From the NCBI RefSeq assembly GCF_036946495.1, contig NZ_JAQIIX010000002.1:4127501-4191500 (forward strand): 64,000 nt of DNA, read 5' to 3'. This document shows positions 35,712 to 44,638 of this stretch, piece by piece (positions within the stretch are counted from its first letter, which is position 1; each line of letters opens with the position of its first letter). Source of the stretch: Mycolicibacterium neoaurum (GTDB lineage Bacteria > Actinomycetota > Actinomycetes > Mycobacteriales > Mycobacteriaceae). The notes below the pieces were generated by a model. That model did no database searches. It saw only the letters and a list, made by a program, of their open reading frames with translations, and was not told the origin of the DNA. Made by a program: the position numbers and the translations under genes.

Positions 35712-37037
35712 GTGGCCGACAGTCTGTTCGACATGCCAGGAGACTCTTCTCCGGGTGATGCGCTGCCGACCGCTGCGAGCCCGCTCGCCGTCCGGATGCG
35801 CCCGGCCACCCTCGATGATGTGGTGGGTCAGCAGCACCTGCTCAAACCGGGGTCGCCGCTGCGCCGCCTGGTGGAGGGGTCCGGCGCGGCCAGCGTCATC
35901 CTGTACGGCCCGCCCGGTACCGGTAAGACCACGCTGGCCTCGCTGATCTCCGGAGCCACCGGCCGTCGGTTCGAGGCGCTCTCGGCGCTGTCCGCTGGGG
36001 TCAAGGAGGTGCGCGCGGTCATCGAGGAGGCCCGTCGCGCCGCGATCCGCGGACAGCAGACGGTGCTGTTCATCGACGAGGTGCACAGGTTCTCCAAGAC
36101 CCAGCAGGACGCCCTGCTGGCGGCGGTGGAGAACAGGGTGGTGCTGCTGGTGGCGGCGACCACCGAGAACCCGTCCTTCTCCGTGGTGGCGCCGCTGTTG
36201 TCGAGATCGCTGATCCTGCAGCTGCAACCGCTGGACGCCGACGATATCCGCACCGTGTTGCAGCGCGCGGCAACCGACGAGCGGGGCTTGGCGGGCAGGG
36301 TCGCACTCGACGACGACGCCCTCGAGCTGTTGGTCACGCTGTCGGCCGGTGATGCCCGCCGGGCGTTGACTGCGCTGGAGGTGGCCAGCGAAACCGGTGA
36401 GCGCATCACCGTCGAGGTTGTCGAGCAATCCCTGGATCAGGCCGCGGTGCGCTACGACCGTGACGGCGACCAGCACTATGACGTCGTCAGCGCCTTCATC
36501 AAATCGGTGCGTGGCTCCGACGTCGACGCCGCGCTGCACTATCTGGCCCGGATGCTGACCGCGGGGGAGGACCCGCGCTTCATCGCCCGGCGGCTGATGA
36601 TCCTGGCCAGTGAGGACATCGGGATGGCGGATCCGAGCGCGTTGCCGACCGCGGTCGCCGCAGCACAGACCGTGCAATTGATCGGTATGCCCGAGGCGCA
36701 GCTGACGCTCGCGCACGCCACCGTGCACCTTGCCACCGCGCCGAAGTCGAACGCGGTGACCACGGCGCTGGGGGCGGCGATGGGCGACATCCGGGCGGGC
36801 AAGGCAGGGTTGGTGCCCGCGCATCTGCGCGACGGGCACTATGCCGGAGCCCAGAAGCTCGGCAACGCGGTGGGCTACAAGTACGCCCACGACGCTGCGG
36901 GGGGCGTTGCTTCACAACAATATCCACCCGATGAACTGGTGGGCGTGGACTACTACCGGCCCACCGGGTACGGCGCCGAACGCGAGATCGCGACCCGGTT
37001 GGAGAAGTTGCGCGCAATCATCCGGAGGAAACGCTGA
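35712..37037 (+). CDS. rarA: replication-associated recombination protein RarA
   Basis: This 441 aa AAA+ ATPase acts at stalled replication forks and resembles RuvB and the clamp loader. It has Walker A (GPPGTGKTT), Walker B (VLFIDEVHRF), sensor 1 (AATTENPSF), and C-terminal tetramerisation segments typical of MgsA/WRNIP1 (IKSVRGSDVDAALHYLARML; ASEDIGMADP). The GTG start fits the family N terminus. The last base of its TGA is the first base of the downstream yjbQ ATG. Confidence 0.94.
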   Translation: MADSLFDMPGDSSPGDALPTAASPLAVRMRPATLDDVVGQQHLLKPGSPLRRLVEGSGAASVILYGPPGTGKTTLASLISGATGRRFEALSALSAGVKEVRAVIEEARRAAIRGQQTVLFIDEVHRFSKTQQDALLAAVENRVVLLVAATTENPSFSVVAPLLSRSLILQLQPLDADDIRTVLQRAATDERGLAGRVALDDDALELLVTLSAGDARRALTALEVASETGERITVEVVEQSLDQAAVRYDRDGDQHYDVVSAFIKSVRGSDVDAALHYLARMLTAGEDPRFIARRLMILASEDIGMADPSALPTAVAAAQTVQLIGMPEAQLTLAHATVHLATAPKSNAVTTALGAAMGDIRAGKAGLVPAHLRDGHYAGAQKLGNAVGYKYAHDAAGGVASQQYPPDELVGVDYYRPTGYGAEREIATRLEKLRAIIRRKR

Positions 37038-37439
37038 TGAAGACCCACCTGGCTCGATCTGGACACCTCGCGTCGACGGATCGTCGACCTCACCGATGAG
37101 GTCGCACGGTTCTGCGCGGGCAGAGGCGACGGACTGTGCAACGTCTTCGTCCCGCACGCCACCGCGGGCATCGCCGTCATCGAAACCGGAGCGGGCTCCG
37201 ATGCGGACCTGATCGACACGCTGGAACGCCTGCTGCCGCGCGACGATCGCTACCGCCATGCGCACGGTTCACCCGGCCACGGTGCCGATCATGTGCTCCC
37301 GGGCCTGGTCTCACCGTCGGTGACGGTGCCGGTGGGCGACGGCACGCCATTGCTGGGAACCTGGCAGAGCATCGTCCTGGTGGACCTGAACAGGGACAAC
37401 CCGCGCCGGTCGGTGCGGCTGAGCTTCGTGTCGGGCTGA
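37037..37439 (+). pseudogene. yjbQ: YjbQ/UPF0047 family gene with an apparent +1 frameshift
   Basis: The frame ending at TGA 37437-37439 encodes a full YjbQ-type protein (LDTSRRRIVDLTDEVARF, CNVFVPHATAGIAVIET, HAHGSPGHGADH, WQSIVLVDLN), a small trimeric enzyme annotated as secondary thiamine-phosphate synthase. No start codon exists in that frame before the conserved core. ATG 37037, with a strong GGAGGA site 6 nt upstream, is in another frame and stops after 20 codons. The interval is 403 bases, exactly one more than a multiple of three; dropping one C at 37048-37049 restores MKTHWLDLDTSRRR. It is either a real null or a sequencing error. Confidence 0.8.
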
Positions 37440-37514
37440 AGATTCCGACCGGTAACCAAACGGTACTGTGGTGCGGTCGTTGTATTCGCAGGTTGGACCA
37501 AAGGACAGCAGCAC

Positions 37515-40202
37515 GTGCAGACACACGAGATCAGGAAACGCTTCCTCGATCATTTCGTGAAAGCGGGACATACCGAGGTGCCCAGCGCCTCGGTGATCCT
37601 CGACGATCCGAACCTGCTGTTCGTCAACGCCGGCATGGTGCAGTTCGTACCGTTCTTCCTCGGCCAGCGCACGCCGCCCTGGGACCGGGCCACCAGCGTG
37701 CAGAAGTGCATCCGCACCCCGGATATCGAAGAAGTCGGTATCACCACCCGGCACAACACCTTCTTCCAGATGGCCGGCAACTTCAGCTTCGGCGATTACT
37801 TCAAGAAGGGCGCCATCGAGCTGGCCTGGACGCTGCTGACCAACCCGGTCTCCGAGGGTGGTTACGGCTTCGACCCGGAGCGCCTGTGGGCGACGGTCTA
37901 CCTCGATGACGACGAGGCCATCGAACTGTGGCAGGAGGTTGCGGGGCTGCCGCTCGAGCGCATCCAGCGCCGCGGCATGGCCGACAACTACTGGTCGATG
38001 GGCATCCCCGGACCCTGTGGGCCGTGCTCGGAGATCTACTACGACCGCGGACCCGAGTACGGCGTCGACGGCGGGCCGGAGGCCAACGAGGACCGCTACA
38101 TCGAGATCTGGAATCTCGTGTTCATGCAGAACGAGCGCGGCGAGGGGACGTCGAAGGACAACTTCGAGATCCTCGGGCCGCTGCCGCGCAAGAACATCGA
38201 CACCGGCATGGGTGTCGAGCGCATCGCCTGCCTGCTGCAGGGCGTGGACAACGTCTACGAAACCGATCTGGTGCGACCCGTCATCGACAAGGTGGCCCAG
38301 TACGCGCCCCGCGGCTACAGCCAGGGCAACCACACCGACGATGTCCGCTACCGCATCATCGGCGACCACAGCCGCACCGCGGCCATCATCATCGGCGACG
38401 GTGTCAGCCCCGGTAACGAGGGCCGCGGCTACGTGCTGCGCCGGCTGCTGCGCCGGATCATCCGCGCGGCCAAGCTGCTCGGTGTCGAGCAGCCCATCAT
38501 GAGCGAGCTGATGGTCACCGTGCGTGACGAGATGGGACCGTCCTACCCCGAACTCGTCACCGACTTCGACCGCATTCACCGCATCGCGGTGGCCGAGGAG
38601 ACGGCGTTCAACCGGACCCTGGCCTCGGGATCGCGGTTGTTCGACGATGCTGCCGAGGCGACCCGCAGCGCCGGCAAGTCCACGCTCTCGGGCGTCGACG
38701 CCTTCACGCTGCACGACACCTACGGCTTCCCGATCGAGCTCACCCTCGAGATGGCCGCCGAAGCGGGTCTCACTGTGGACGAAGAGGGTTTCCGCGGCCT
38801 GATGGCCGAGCAGCGGCAACGGGCCAAGGCCGACGCCGCTGCCCGCAAGCAGGCCCACACCGACCTGTCCGCGTACCGCGACCTTGTCGACGGCGGACCC
38901 ACCGAGTTCACCGGCTTCGACGAATTGTCCACCGAGGCACGTATTCTCGGCATCTTCGTCGACGGCACCCGGGTCCCTGTGGTCAGTCACGGCGGCGCGG
39001 ACGGGACCGTCGAGCTGATCCTGGATCGGACCCCGTTCTACGCCGAATCCGGTGGTCAGATCGCCGATGAGGGCACCATCACCGGCACCGGATCGTCGGA
39101 GACCGCCAAGGCAACGGTCACCGATGTGCAGAAGATCGCGAAAACGCTATGGGCACATCGCGTCCGGGTCGAATCGGGTGAGTTCGTCGAGGGTGACACC
39201 ATCGTCGCCGAGGTGGATCCGACGTGGCGGCACGGCGCGACCCAGGGTCACTCGGGAACCCACATGGTGCATGCGGCGCTGCGAGAGGTGTTGGGGCCCA
39301 ACGCCGTACAGGCAGGCTCGTTGAACCGGCCGGGCTACCTGCGATTCGACTTCAACTGGCAGGGAGCGCTGTCGGAGGCCCAGCGCACCCAGATCGAAGA
39401 GGTCGCCAACGAGGCCGTGCAGGCCGACTATGCGGTCAACACCTTCAACACCGGACTCGACCAGGCCAAGGCGATGGGCGCGATGGCACTGTTCGGTGAG
39501 AACTACCCAGACGAGGTCCGGGTGGTCGAGATCGGTGGGCCGTTCTCGCTGGAGCTGTGCGGCGGAACGCATGTGCGCAGCTCGGCGCAGATCGGTCCGG
39601 TGACACTGCTCGGGGAGTCCTCGGTGGGCTCCGGCGTGCGGCGCGTCGAGGCCTATGTGGGCCTGGAGTCCTTCCGGCACCTGTCCAAGGAACGCGCGCT
39701 GATGGCCGGGCTGGCCTCGTCGCTGAAGGTACCGTCCGAGGAGGTTCCGGCCCGGGTGGCCAATCTCGTCGAGCGACTGCGCGCCGCCGAGAAGGAACTC
39801 GACAAGGTGCGTCTTGCCAACGCTCGCGCCGCCGCGGCAAATGCCGCCGCCGGTGCGGAGACGGTCGGTAAGGTCCGTCTGGTGGCGCAGCGGATGGCGG
39901 GCGGGGTCTCGGCCGGCGACCTGCGCAGCCTGGTCGGCGACATCAAGGGCAAGCTGGGCTCCGAGCCCGGTGTGGTCGCCCTGATCGCCGAGGCGGAGGG
40001 CGACAGCGTGCCGTTCGTCGTCGCGGTGAACGCGGGCGCGCAGGATCTGGGTCTGAAGGCCGGCGACCTGGTCAAGGTGCTTGGCGGTCCGGTCAACGGC
40101 CGTGGGGGTGGGAAGGCCGATCTGGCCCAGGGTTCCGGTAAGGGGGCGGCGGGTATCGACGCGGCGTTGGCCGCGCTACGCGCAGAGATCGCCCGGAGCT
40201 AG
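37515..40202 (+). CDS. alaS: alanyl-tRNA synthetase
   Basis: This 895 aa class II synthetase charges tRNA-Ala and edits mischarged Ser/Gly. The N-terminal catalytic core is standard (FLDHFVKAGHTEVPSAS, QKCIRTPDIEEVG, MGIPGPCGPCSEIYYDRG). The editing domain retains zinc ligands in HSGTHMVHAAL and ELCGGTHV. The C-terminal C-Ala domain begins after a helical linker (~730) and ends in a GRGGGKADLAQGSGK DHHA1 motif. It starts at GTG 37515 and leads an operon with ruvX, mltG and aroE. Confidence 0.97.
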   Translation: MQTHEIRKRFLDHFVKAGHTEVPSASVILDDPNLLFVNAGMVQFVPFFLGQRTPPWDRATSVQKCIRTPDIEEVGITTRHNTFFQMAGNFSFGDYFKKGAIELAWTLLTNPVSEGGYGFDPERLWATVYLDDDEAIELWQEVAGLPLERIQRRGMADNYWSMGIPGPCGPCSEIYYDRGPEYGVDGGPEANEDRYIEIWNLVFMQNERGEGTSKDNFEILGPLPRKNIDTGMGVERIACLLQGVDNVYETDLVRPVIDKVAQYAPRGYSQGNHTDDVRYRIIGDHSRTAAIIIGDGVSPGNEGRGYVLRRLLRRIIRAAKLLGVEQPIMSELMVTVRDEMGPSYPELVTDFDRIHRIAVAEETAFNRTLASGSRLFDDAAEATRSAGKSTLSGVDAFTLHDTYGFPIELTLEMAAEAGLTVDEEGFRGLMAEQRQRAKADAAARKQAHTDLSAYRDLVDGGPTEFTGFDELSTEARILGIFVDGTRVPVVSHGGADGTVELILDRTPFYAESGGQIADEGTITGTGSSETAKATVTDVQKIAKTLWAHRVRVESGEFVEGDTIVAEVDPTWRHGATQGHSGTHMVHAALREVLGPNAVQAGSLNRPGYLRFDFNWQGALSEAQRTQIEEVANEAVQADYAVNTFNTGLDQAKAMGAMALFGENYPDEVRVVEIGGPFSLELCGGTHVRSSAQIGPVTLLGESSVGSGVRRVEAYVGLESFRHLSKERALMAGLASSLKVPSEEVPARVANLVERLRAAEKELDKVRLANARAAAANAAAGAETVGKVRLVAQRMAGGVSAGDLRSLVGDIKGKLGSEPGVVALIAEAEGDSVPFVVAVNAGAQDLGLKAGDLVKVLGGPVNGRGGGKADLAQGSGKGAAGIDAALAALRAEIARS

Positions 40203-40205
40203 CCT

Positions 40206-40700
40206 GTGCCACTGGACGTCGACCGCAGCCCCGACCGGCCCGGTCCCGATGACCCGGGACGCGGCCGGCGGCTCGGGGTCGATGTCGGCACCGTGCGCAT
40301 CGGCGTGGCAGGCAGCGATCCCGACGGGATCCTGGCCACCCCGCTGGAGACCGTCAAACGGGATCGCACCGGACGCCACCTGCGCCGCTTGGTGGCGCTG
40401 GTGCAGGAAAACGATGCCGTCGAGGTCATCGTCGGGTTGCCGCGCACGCTGGCCGACCGCTCCGGATCGTCGGCCCAGGACGCCGTCGAGATGGCCGACA
40501 AACTTGCCGAGCTGATCGCACCGGTACCGGTGCGGCTGGCTGATGAACGACTGACCACGGTGAGTGCACAGCGCGCGCTCCGCGATGCCGGAGTGCGCGC
40601 CAAGAACCAGCGGGCCATGGTCGATCAGGTTGCGGCAGTGGGGATTCTGCAGACCTGGTTGGACCAGCGCCGGTCCGCATTAAGGGTGGCCGATGAGTGA
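40206..40700 (+). CDS. ruvX: Holliday junction resolvase-like RuvX/YqgF
   Basis: This 164 aa RNase H-fold protein is the YqgF homologue, implicated in processing of pre-16S rRNA and possibly Holliday junctions. Motifs: GVDVGTVRIGVAGSD (first Asp), EVIVGLPRTL with the second acidic patch, and DERLTTVSAQRAL. It starts at GTG 40206, 3 bases after alaS, and overlaps mltG by 8 bases. Confidence 0.93.
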   Translation: MPLDVDRSPDRPGPDDPGRGRRLGVDVGTVRIGVAGSDPDGILATPLETVKRDRTGRHLRRLVALVQENDAVEVIVGLPRTLADRSGSSAQDAVEMADKLAELIAPVPVRLADERLTTVSAQRALRDAGVRAKNQRAMVDQVAAVGILQTWLDQRRSALRVADE

Positions 40701-41949
40701 CCAGTGGGATTCGCAATGGAATACCGACCGCCATGAGCCGATCGCCGTCGGGCCGCCGCGTCGCCGGATGAACCGCGCCGAGCGCGCGCGGGCGCGACGG
40801 ATGGCGCGCCGCCGGCGGAACTACACGATTTTCGCGGTGGCAACGCTCGTGGTGGTCGTCGTCGGTGCGGTGTTCGTCGGATCGCGGATGTGGCACAACA
40901 TGTTCGGAAGCGGTGGTGACTTCGCCGGCGACGGTGTCGACGATGTCGTCATCGAGGTGCACAGCGGAGACACCACCACCGCCATCGGCCAGACCCTGCA
41001 ACAACGCAATGTCGTGTCGTCCTCGAAGACCTTCGTCGAGGCGGCTGCCACCAACCCGGCGATCGCGGCCATCCAGCCCGGCTTTTACAAGGTCCGTACC
41101 GAGATCCCCGCCGCCAACGCCGTCGAACGGCTCGCTGATCCGGCCAATCGTGTCGGCCAGCTCGTCATCCCCGAGGGTCGCCAGCTCGACGACGTCGCCG
41201 ACGTCAAGACCGACGCGGTGACCGAGGGCATCCTGACGCTCATCTCCCAGGCCTCGTGCGTGGATCTCAACGGCACCAGGGAATGCGTCTCCGCAGAGGA
41301 CCTCAAACGCGCCGCAGGCAGCGCTGATCCCGCCACTCTCGCCGTCCCGCCGTGGGCGAACCCAGGCCTGGAGGCCATGGGCGACGACCATCGCCGTCTG
41401 GAAGGCCTGATCGCCGCGGGTAGCTGGAATGTCGACCCCTCGGGATCGCCGGAGAGCATCCTGGCCGGACTGATCCGATCGAGCACGGCGATGTATGAGG
41501 CGAATGGATTGCTCGATGCGGCCACCACCGCCAACATCACCCCCTACCAGGTGCTCGTGGTGGCATCACTGGTCCAGCGCGAATCCAAGCCCCAGGACTT
41601 CGCCAAGGTCGCCAGGGTCATCTACAACCGGCTCGCCGAGAACCGGAAGCTGGAGTTCGACTCCACGGTCAACTATTCGTTGGACCGCACCGAGGTGGCC
41701 ACCACCGACGCCGACCGGGCGCGGATCACGCCGTGGAACACCTACGCCTCGCTGGGCCTGCCCAAGACGCCGATCTGCTCACCGGGAGCACCGGCGGTCG
41801 TCGCTGCGGAGAACCCGGCGATCGGGGACTGGCTGTACTTCGTCACCATCGACCTGCAGGGCACCACCAACTTCACCCGCGACTACGACGAGCACCTGGC
41901 CAATATCGACATCGCCAGGCGCAACGGTGTGCTCGACAGTGCCCGATAG
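40693..41949 (+). CDS. mltG: endolytic murein transglycosylase MltG
   Basis: This membrane-anchored enzyme cuts nascent glycan strands. It has a charged cytosolic N terminus, one membrane helix (about residues 38-60), a LysM-like domain and a YceG catalytic domain. The catalytic Glu is in SLVQRESKPQDFAKVARVIYNRL (ESK, the equivalent of ExxT). The 418 aa length is normal. Its TAG stop (41947-41949) lies in the first unit of a 24-bp repeat; in the other units the same position is TGG, so the frame would otherwise read on. Confidence 0.92.
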   Translation: MSDQWDSQWNTDRHEPIAVGPPRRRMNRAERARARRMARRRRNYTIFAVATLVVVVVGAVFVGSRMWHNMFGSGGDFAGDGVDDVVIEVHSGDTTTAIGQTLQQRNVVSSSKTFVEAAATNPAIAAIQPGFYKVRTEIPAANAVERLADPANRVGQLVIPEGRQLDDVADVKTDAVTEGILTLISQASCVDLNGTRECVSAEDLKRAAGSADPATLAVPPWANPGLEAMGDDHRRLEGLIAAGSWNVDPSGSPESILAGLIRSSTAMYEANGLLDAATTANITPYQVLVVASLVQRESKPQDFAKVARVIYNRLAENRKLEFDSTVNYSLDRTEVATTDADRARITPWNTYASLGLPKTPICSPGAPAVVAAENPAIGDWLYFVTIDLQGTTNFTRDYDEHLANIDIARRNGVLDSAR

Positions 41950-42029
41950 GCGGCCCGCCGCCGTGCCCGATGGGCGGCCCGCCGCCGTGCCCGATGGGCG
42001 GCCCGCCGCCGTGCCCGATGGGCGGCCCG
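41939..42029 (+). repeat. 24-bp tandem repeat (3.8 copies) at the mltG/aroE junction
   Basis: The unit begins GTGCCCGATGGGCGGCCCG and ends CCGCC. Copies start at 41939, 41963, 41987 and 42011; the last is cut off after 19 bases. Copy 1 has a single change (TAG for TGG in the mltG frame) that creates the mltG stop. Each copy carries an in-frame GTG for aroE, so the N terminus of AroE can gain or lose blocks of eight residues (VPDGRPAA). It looks like a minisatellite that could vary in number. Confidence 0.9.
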
Positions 42030-42820
42030 ATGTCCGGCGGGCCGCGGTGTTGGGTTCCCCGATCTCGCATTCGCGCTCACCCGATATCCACCTGGCCGCC
42101 TACCGGGCGCTGGGACTGACGTCCTGGACCTATGACCGCATCGAATGCACTGCCGACCAATTGCCGGGACTGGTCGCCGGGCTCGGCCCCGAATGGGTCG
42201 GCCTCTCGGTCACCAAACCCGGCAAGTTCGCCGCACTGGCCACCGCCACCGAACGCACCGAACGCGCCGCACTGGTCGGCTCGGCCAACACTCTGGTGCG
42301 TACCGACACCGGGTGGCGCGCCGACAACACTGATATCGACGGCGTCATCGGCGCACTGGCCGACCATGTCGATACGCCACAACGCGCGGCGGTGCTGGGC
42401 TCCGGTGGCACCGCCCCGGCCGCGGTAGCCGCGCTGGTGAGCCTAGGTGTGCGCCACATCGCCGTGTTGGCCCGCGACCAGGCCAAGGCTGCCGAACCGG
42501 TGGCCATCGGACGGCAACTCGGCGCCGATACCGAATGGGTCGAGCTGGGCCATCCGATGGCAGAGCTGGATGTCGCGGTGAACACGCTGCCCGCCGAGGT
42601 CGCAGCGCGGTACGCCGACGCGATCGCGTCGGTGCCGGTACTGCTCGACGCCATCTACGACCCGTGGCCCACACCGTTGGCCGAGGCAGTGCGCACTGCC
42701 GGGGGCCGGGTGGTCAGCGGCCTGCAGATGCTGCTGCATCAGGCCGTCGCGCAGGTCGAGCAGTTCACCGGCATGACGGCCCCGCAAGAGGTGATGAGAG
42801 CGGCCCTCGAGCGGCTCTAG
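42011..42820 (+). CDS. aroE: shikimate dehydrogenase
   Basis: This enzyme reduces 3-dehydroshikimate to shikimate with NADPH. Substrate-binding motif GSPISHSRSPDIHLAAY, catalytic Lys in LSVTKPGKFAAL and the nucleotide loop GSGGTAPAAVAAL are all present. I give GTG 42011, the GTG nearest the conserved VRRAAVLGSPI; earlier GTGs at 41939, 41963 and 41987 would add 8, 16 or 24 residues of repeat. From 42011 the product is 269 aa, the family norm. The ribosome site is weak for all of them (GGGCGG). Confidence 0.93.
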   Translation: MPDGRPDVRRAAVLGSPISHSRSPDIHLAAYRALGLTSWTYDRIECTADQLPGLVAGLGPEWVGLSVTKPGKFAALATATERTERAALVGSANTLVRTDTGWRADNTDIDGVIGALADHVDTPQRAAVLGSGGTAPAAVAALVSLGVRHIAVLARDQAKAAEPVAIGRQLGADTEWVELGHPMAELDVAVNTLPAEVAARYADAIASVPVLLDAIYDPWPTPLAEAVRTAGGRVVSGLQMLLHQAVAQVEQFTGMTAPQEVMRAALERL

Positions 42821-42829
42821 CCTCGACAT

Positions 42830-43252
42830 ATGGGGTGGGTCGCGGTGGGCGTGTGGTTGACCGCGCTGACCGTCTACGACCTGCGGCAGCGACGCCTGCC
42901 CAATGTGTTGACGCTGCCCGGCGCGATGGTGGTGCTGGGCGCGGCGGCATATTGCGACCGCGGCATGCCCGCTCTCGCCGGGGCGCTCGCGCTGTTCGGG
43001 ATCTACCTCATCATCCATCTGGCGGTGCCCGGCCACCTCGGTGCCGGCGACGTCAAGCTCGCGCTCGGTCTCGGGGCGCTGACGGGCGCCTTCGGTACGG
43101 ATGTGTGGGCATTGGCCGCGTTGGCCGCGCCGCTGCTCACCGCGATCTGGGCGCTGATCGCCCGGATGTTCGGCCGCGCCGGTCCGGTCGCGCACGGGCC
43201 GGCCATGTGCATCGCGAGCGCGGGGGCGGTGGTGTTGGCGGTCGGCTGGTGA
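42830..43252 (+). CDS. prepilin peptidase (A24 family), short form
   Basis: This inner-membrane aspartyl protease of type IV prepilin/Flp processing has only the peptidase domain (140 aa), without the N-terminal methyltransferase domain. The catalytic Asp pair is in TVYDLRQRRLPN and GAGDVKLALGLG. Five or six hydrophobic segments are seen. It is 9 bases after aroE (the M. tuberculosis neighbour is Rv2551c). No pilus genes are in the window. Confidence 0.88.
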   Translation: MGWVAVGVWLTALTVYDLRQRRLPNVLTLPGAMVVLGAAAYCDRGMPALAGALALFGIYLIIHLAVPGHLGAGDVKLALGLGALTGAFGTDVWALAALAAPLLTAIWALIARMFGRAGPVAHGPAMCIASAGAVVLAVGW

Positions 43253-43260
43253 ACCGACCG

Positions 43261-44436
43261 CTATGGATGACGTGACCCGAGTTCGCCGAACCGGTCCCTG
43301 GCGATGGTTGCCCCGATGAGGTTCAGCAATGTCACGGCGTTGCGCATGCTCACCGTCTGATCGGCCTCCAGCTCGGCCAGTGTGTACACCGAACCGATAC
43401 CCGCGGACTGCGTTTCGGCGGATCCGACCGTCGATCGGCCGGCGACGGCCACCACGGGGACGCCACGGGCGTGCGCCTGCCTGGCCACCCCGACCGGCCC
43501 TTTGCCGCGCAGCGACTGTTCGTCGAGGGAACCTTCGCCCACAATGACCAACGCAGCGCCGTCGAGCAACGCGGGGAAACCGCCCAGTTCGAGCAGTAGG
43601 TCGATACCGGGCGCGACGCGGGCTCCGAGCAAAGCGGCCATCGCAAACGCGATCCCACCCGCCGCACCCATCCCCGGTGCACCCCGCCGGTCCTGCCCGG
43701 TGTGCGCGGTGACGATATCCGCCCAGTGCACCAGCGCTCGGTCCAGAGAGCGCGCGGTTTCGGGGTCGGCGCCCTTCTGCGGGCCGTAGACGTGCGCGGC
43801 ACCGTCCGGTCCGGTGAGGGGATTGTCGACATCGCACGCGACCACCAGCTCGACATCGCGGAGCCCCCGATCGACACCGCTGAGGTCGATGCTGCGGATG
43901 TGCGGAAGCTCGGCTGCGCTCGGATACACCGGGTCGTCGTACTCGTCCAAGAGACGGGCCCCGAGACCGACCAGCAGACCGGCCCCGCCGTCGGTGGTGG
44001 CGCTGCCGCCGATCCCAAGAACGATGCGGTCCACTCCGCGTGCCAGAGCGTCGCGTAATGCCATACCGACGCCCAGGCTGGTGGCGATCCGCGCCGTGGC
44101 GCGGTTCGGCCCGCAGCCCCGGAGCAGGCCCAATCCACAGGCAGTGGCGGCCTCGATCACCGCGGTGCGTCCGGACCGCGCATAGACCATCTCGACCGGT
44201 CGGCCCAGCGGGTCGACCGCGGCACAGGTGACGGGGGAGAAGCCGGCGGTCATCAGCATGTCCACCGTTCCCTCCCCGCCGTCGGCGATGGGGAACGGCA
44301 CGACCGGCCGCGATGTCGCCGACCGGAGACCGTCGGTTAATGCCGCGGCCGCGCCCGCGGCCGAGACGGAGCCTTTGAACTTGTCCGGCGCCACCACCAG
44401 ATGGCCGTCAGAGTTGTTGTGCGCCAACATCTTCAC
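43261..44436 (-). CDS. glycerate kinase (GlxK/GckA family)
   Basis: This enzyme phosphorylates D-glycerate to phosphoglycerate, feeding it into lower glycolysis. The PF02595 signature VVAPDKFKGSVSA is at the N terminus, with VLGIGGSATTDGGAGL and GMGAAGGIAFAMAALL segments later. I use GTG 44436, 8 nt after a TACCGT -10; ATG 44430 and TTG 44445 are alternatives. The length is about 391 aa. It is divergent from the LacI regulator and its promoter carries a shared operator, which links it to the neighbouring catabolic cluster as the likely final step. Confidence 0.9.
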   Translation of the reverse strand: MKMLAHNNSDGHLVVAPDKFKGSVSAAGAAAALTDGLRSATSRPVVPFPIADGGEGTVDMLMTAGFSPVTCAAVDPLGRPVEMVYARSGRTAVIEAATACGLGLLRGCGPNRATARIATSLGVGMALRDALARGVDRIVLGIGGSATTDGGAGLLVGLGARLLDEYDDPVYPSAAELPHIRSIDLSGVDRGLRDVELVVACDVDNPLTGPDGAAHVYGPQKGADPETARSLDRALVHWADIVTAHTGQDRRGAPGMGAAGGIAFAMAALLGARVAPGIDLLLELGGFPALLDGAALVIVGEGSLDEQSLRGKGPVGVARQAHARGVPVVAVAGRSTVGSAETQSAGIGSVYTLAELEADQTVSMRNAVTLLNLIGATIARDRFGELGSRHP

Positions 44437-44444
44437 ACTGCCCA

Positions 44445-44482
44445 ACGGTAGGGGTGTCGAATCTCGATAAGCAACGTTAAGC
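44445..44482 (-). promoter_or_regulatory. glycerate kinase promoter with LacI-type operator
   Basis: On the plus strand AGCAACGTTAAGC occupies 44470-44482. On the minus strand its TTGCTT end (44474-44469) serves as a -35, separated by 18 bp from TACCGT (44450-44445). The same 13-bp element occurs at the lacI and SMP-30 promoters, so it is a likely LacI operator that blocks RNA polymerase. Confidence 0.65.
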
Positions 44483-44563
44483 GTGCGTGGGCGCGCAAGG
44501 CGCGGACGTTCAGTGTCCGTTCCCGGGATCCTTCGGCGAATCGGGCGGATGGAGGCGAGCGGG

Positions 44564-44600
44564 GCTTAACGTTGCTTAACGTTTGATCTGGCGTTGTAAT
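44564..44600 (+). promoter_or_regulatory. lacI promoter with doubled operator
   Basis: GCTTAACGTTGCT (44564-44576) is the reverse complement of the shared element, and a second half copy GCTTAACGTT follows at 44574-44583. TTGCTT (44572-44577) forms a -35 and TGTAAT (44595-44600) a -10, 17 bp apart. This predicts autoregulation of the LacI gene and of the SDR/BKACE genes downstream. Confidence 0.65.
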
Positions 44601-44638
44601 GGGCGCCACAGCGCATCGACGAGGCGGCAGGAGGGTCA

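Noticed and set aside
34638..36890. Long minus-strand open frame (about 750 codons) across DUF3097 and rarA
   Set aside because: It is a shadow of two well-supported genes, rich in Arg/His/Gln/Gly as expected for antisense GC-rich sequence.
41939..42029. CRISPR-like repeat array
   Set aside because: The units are directly adjacent with no spacers and lie in coding sequence, so this is a tandem repeat.
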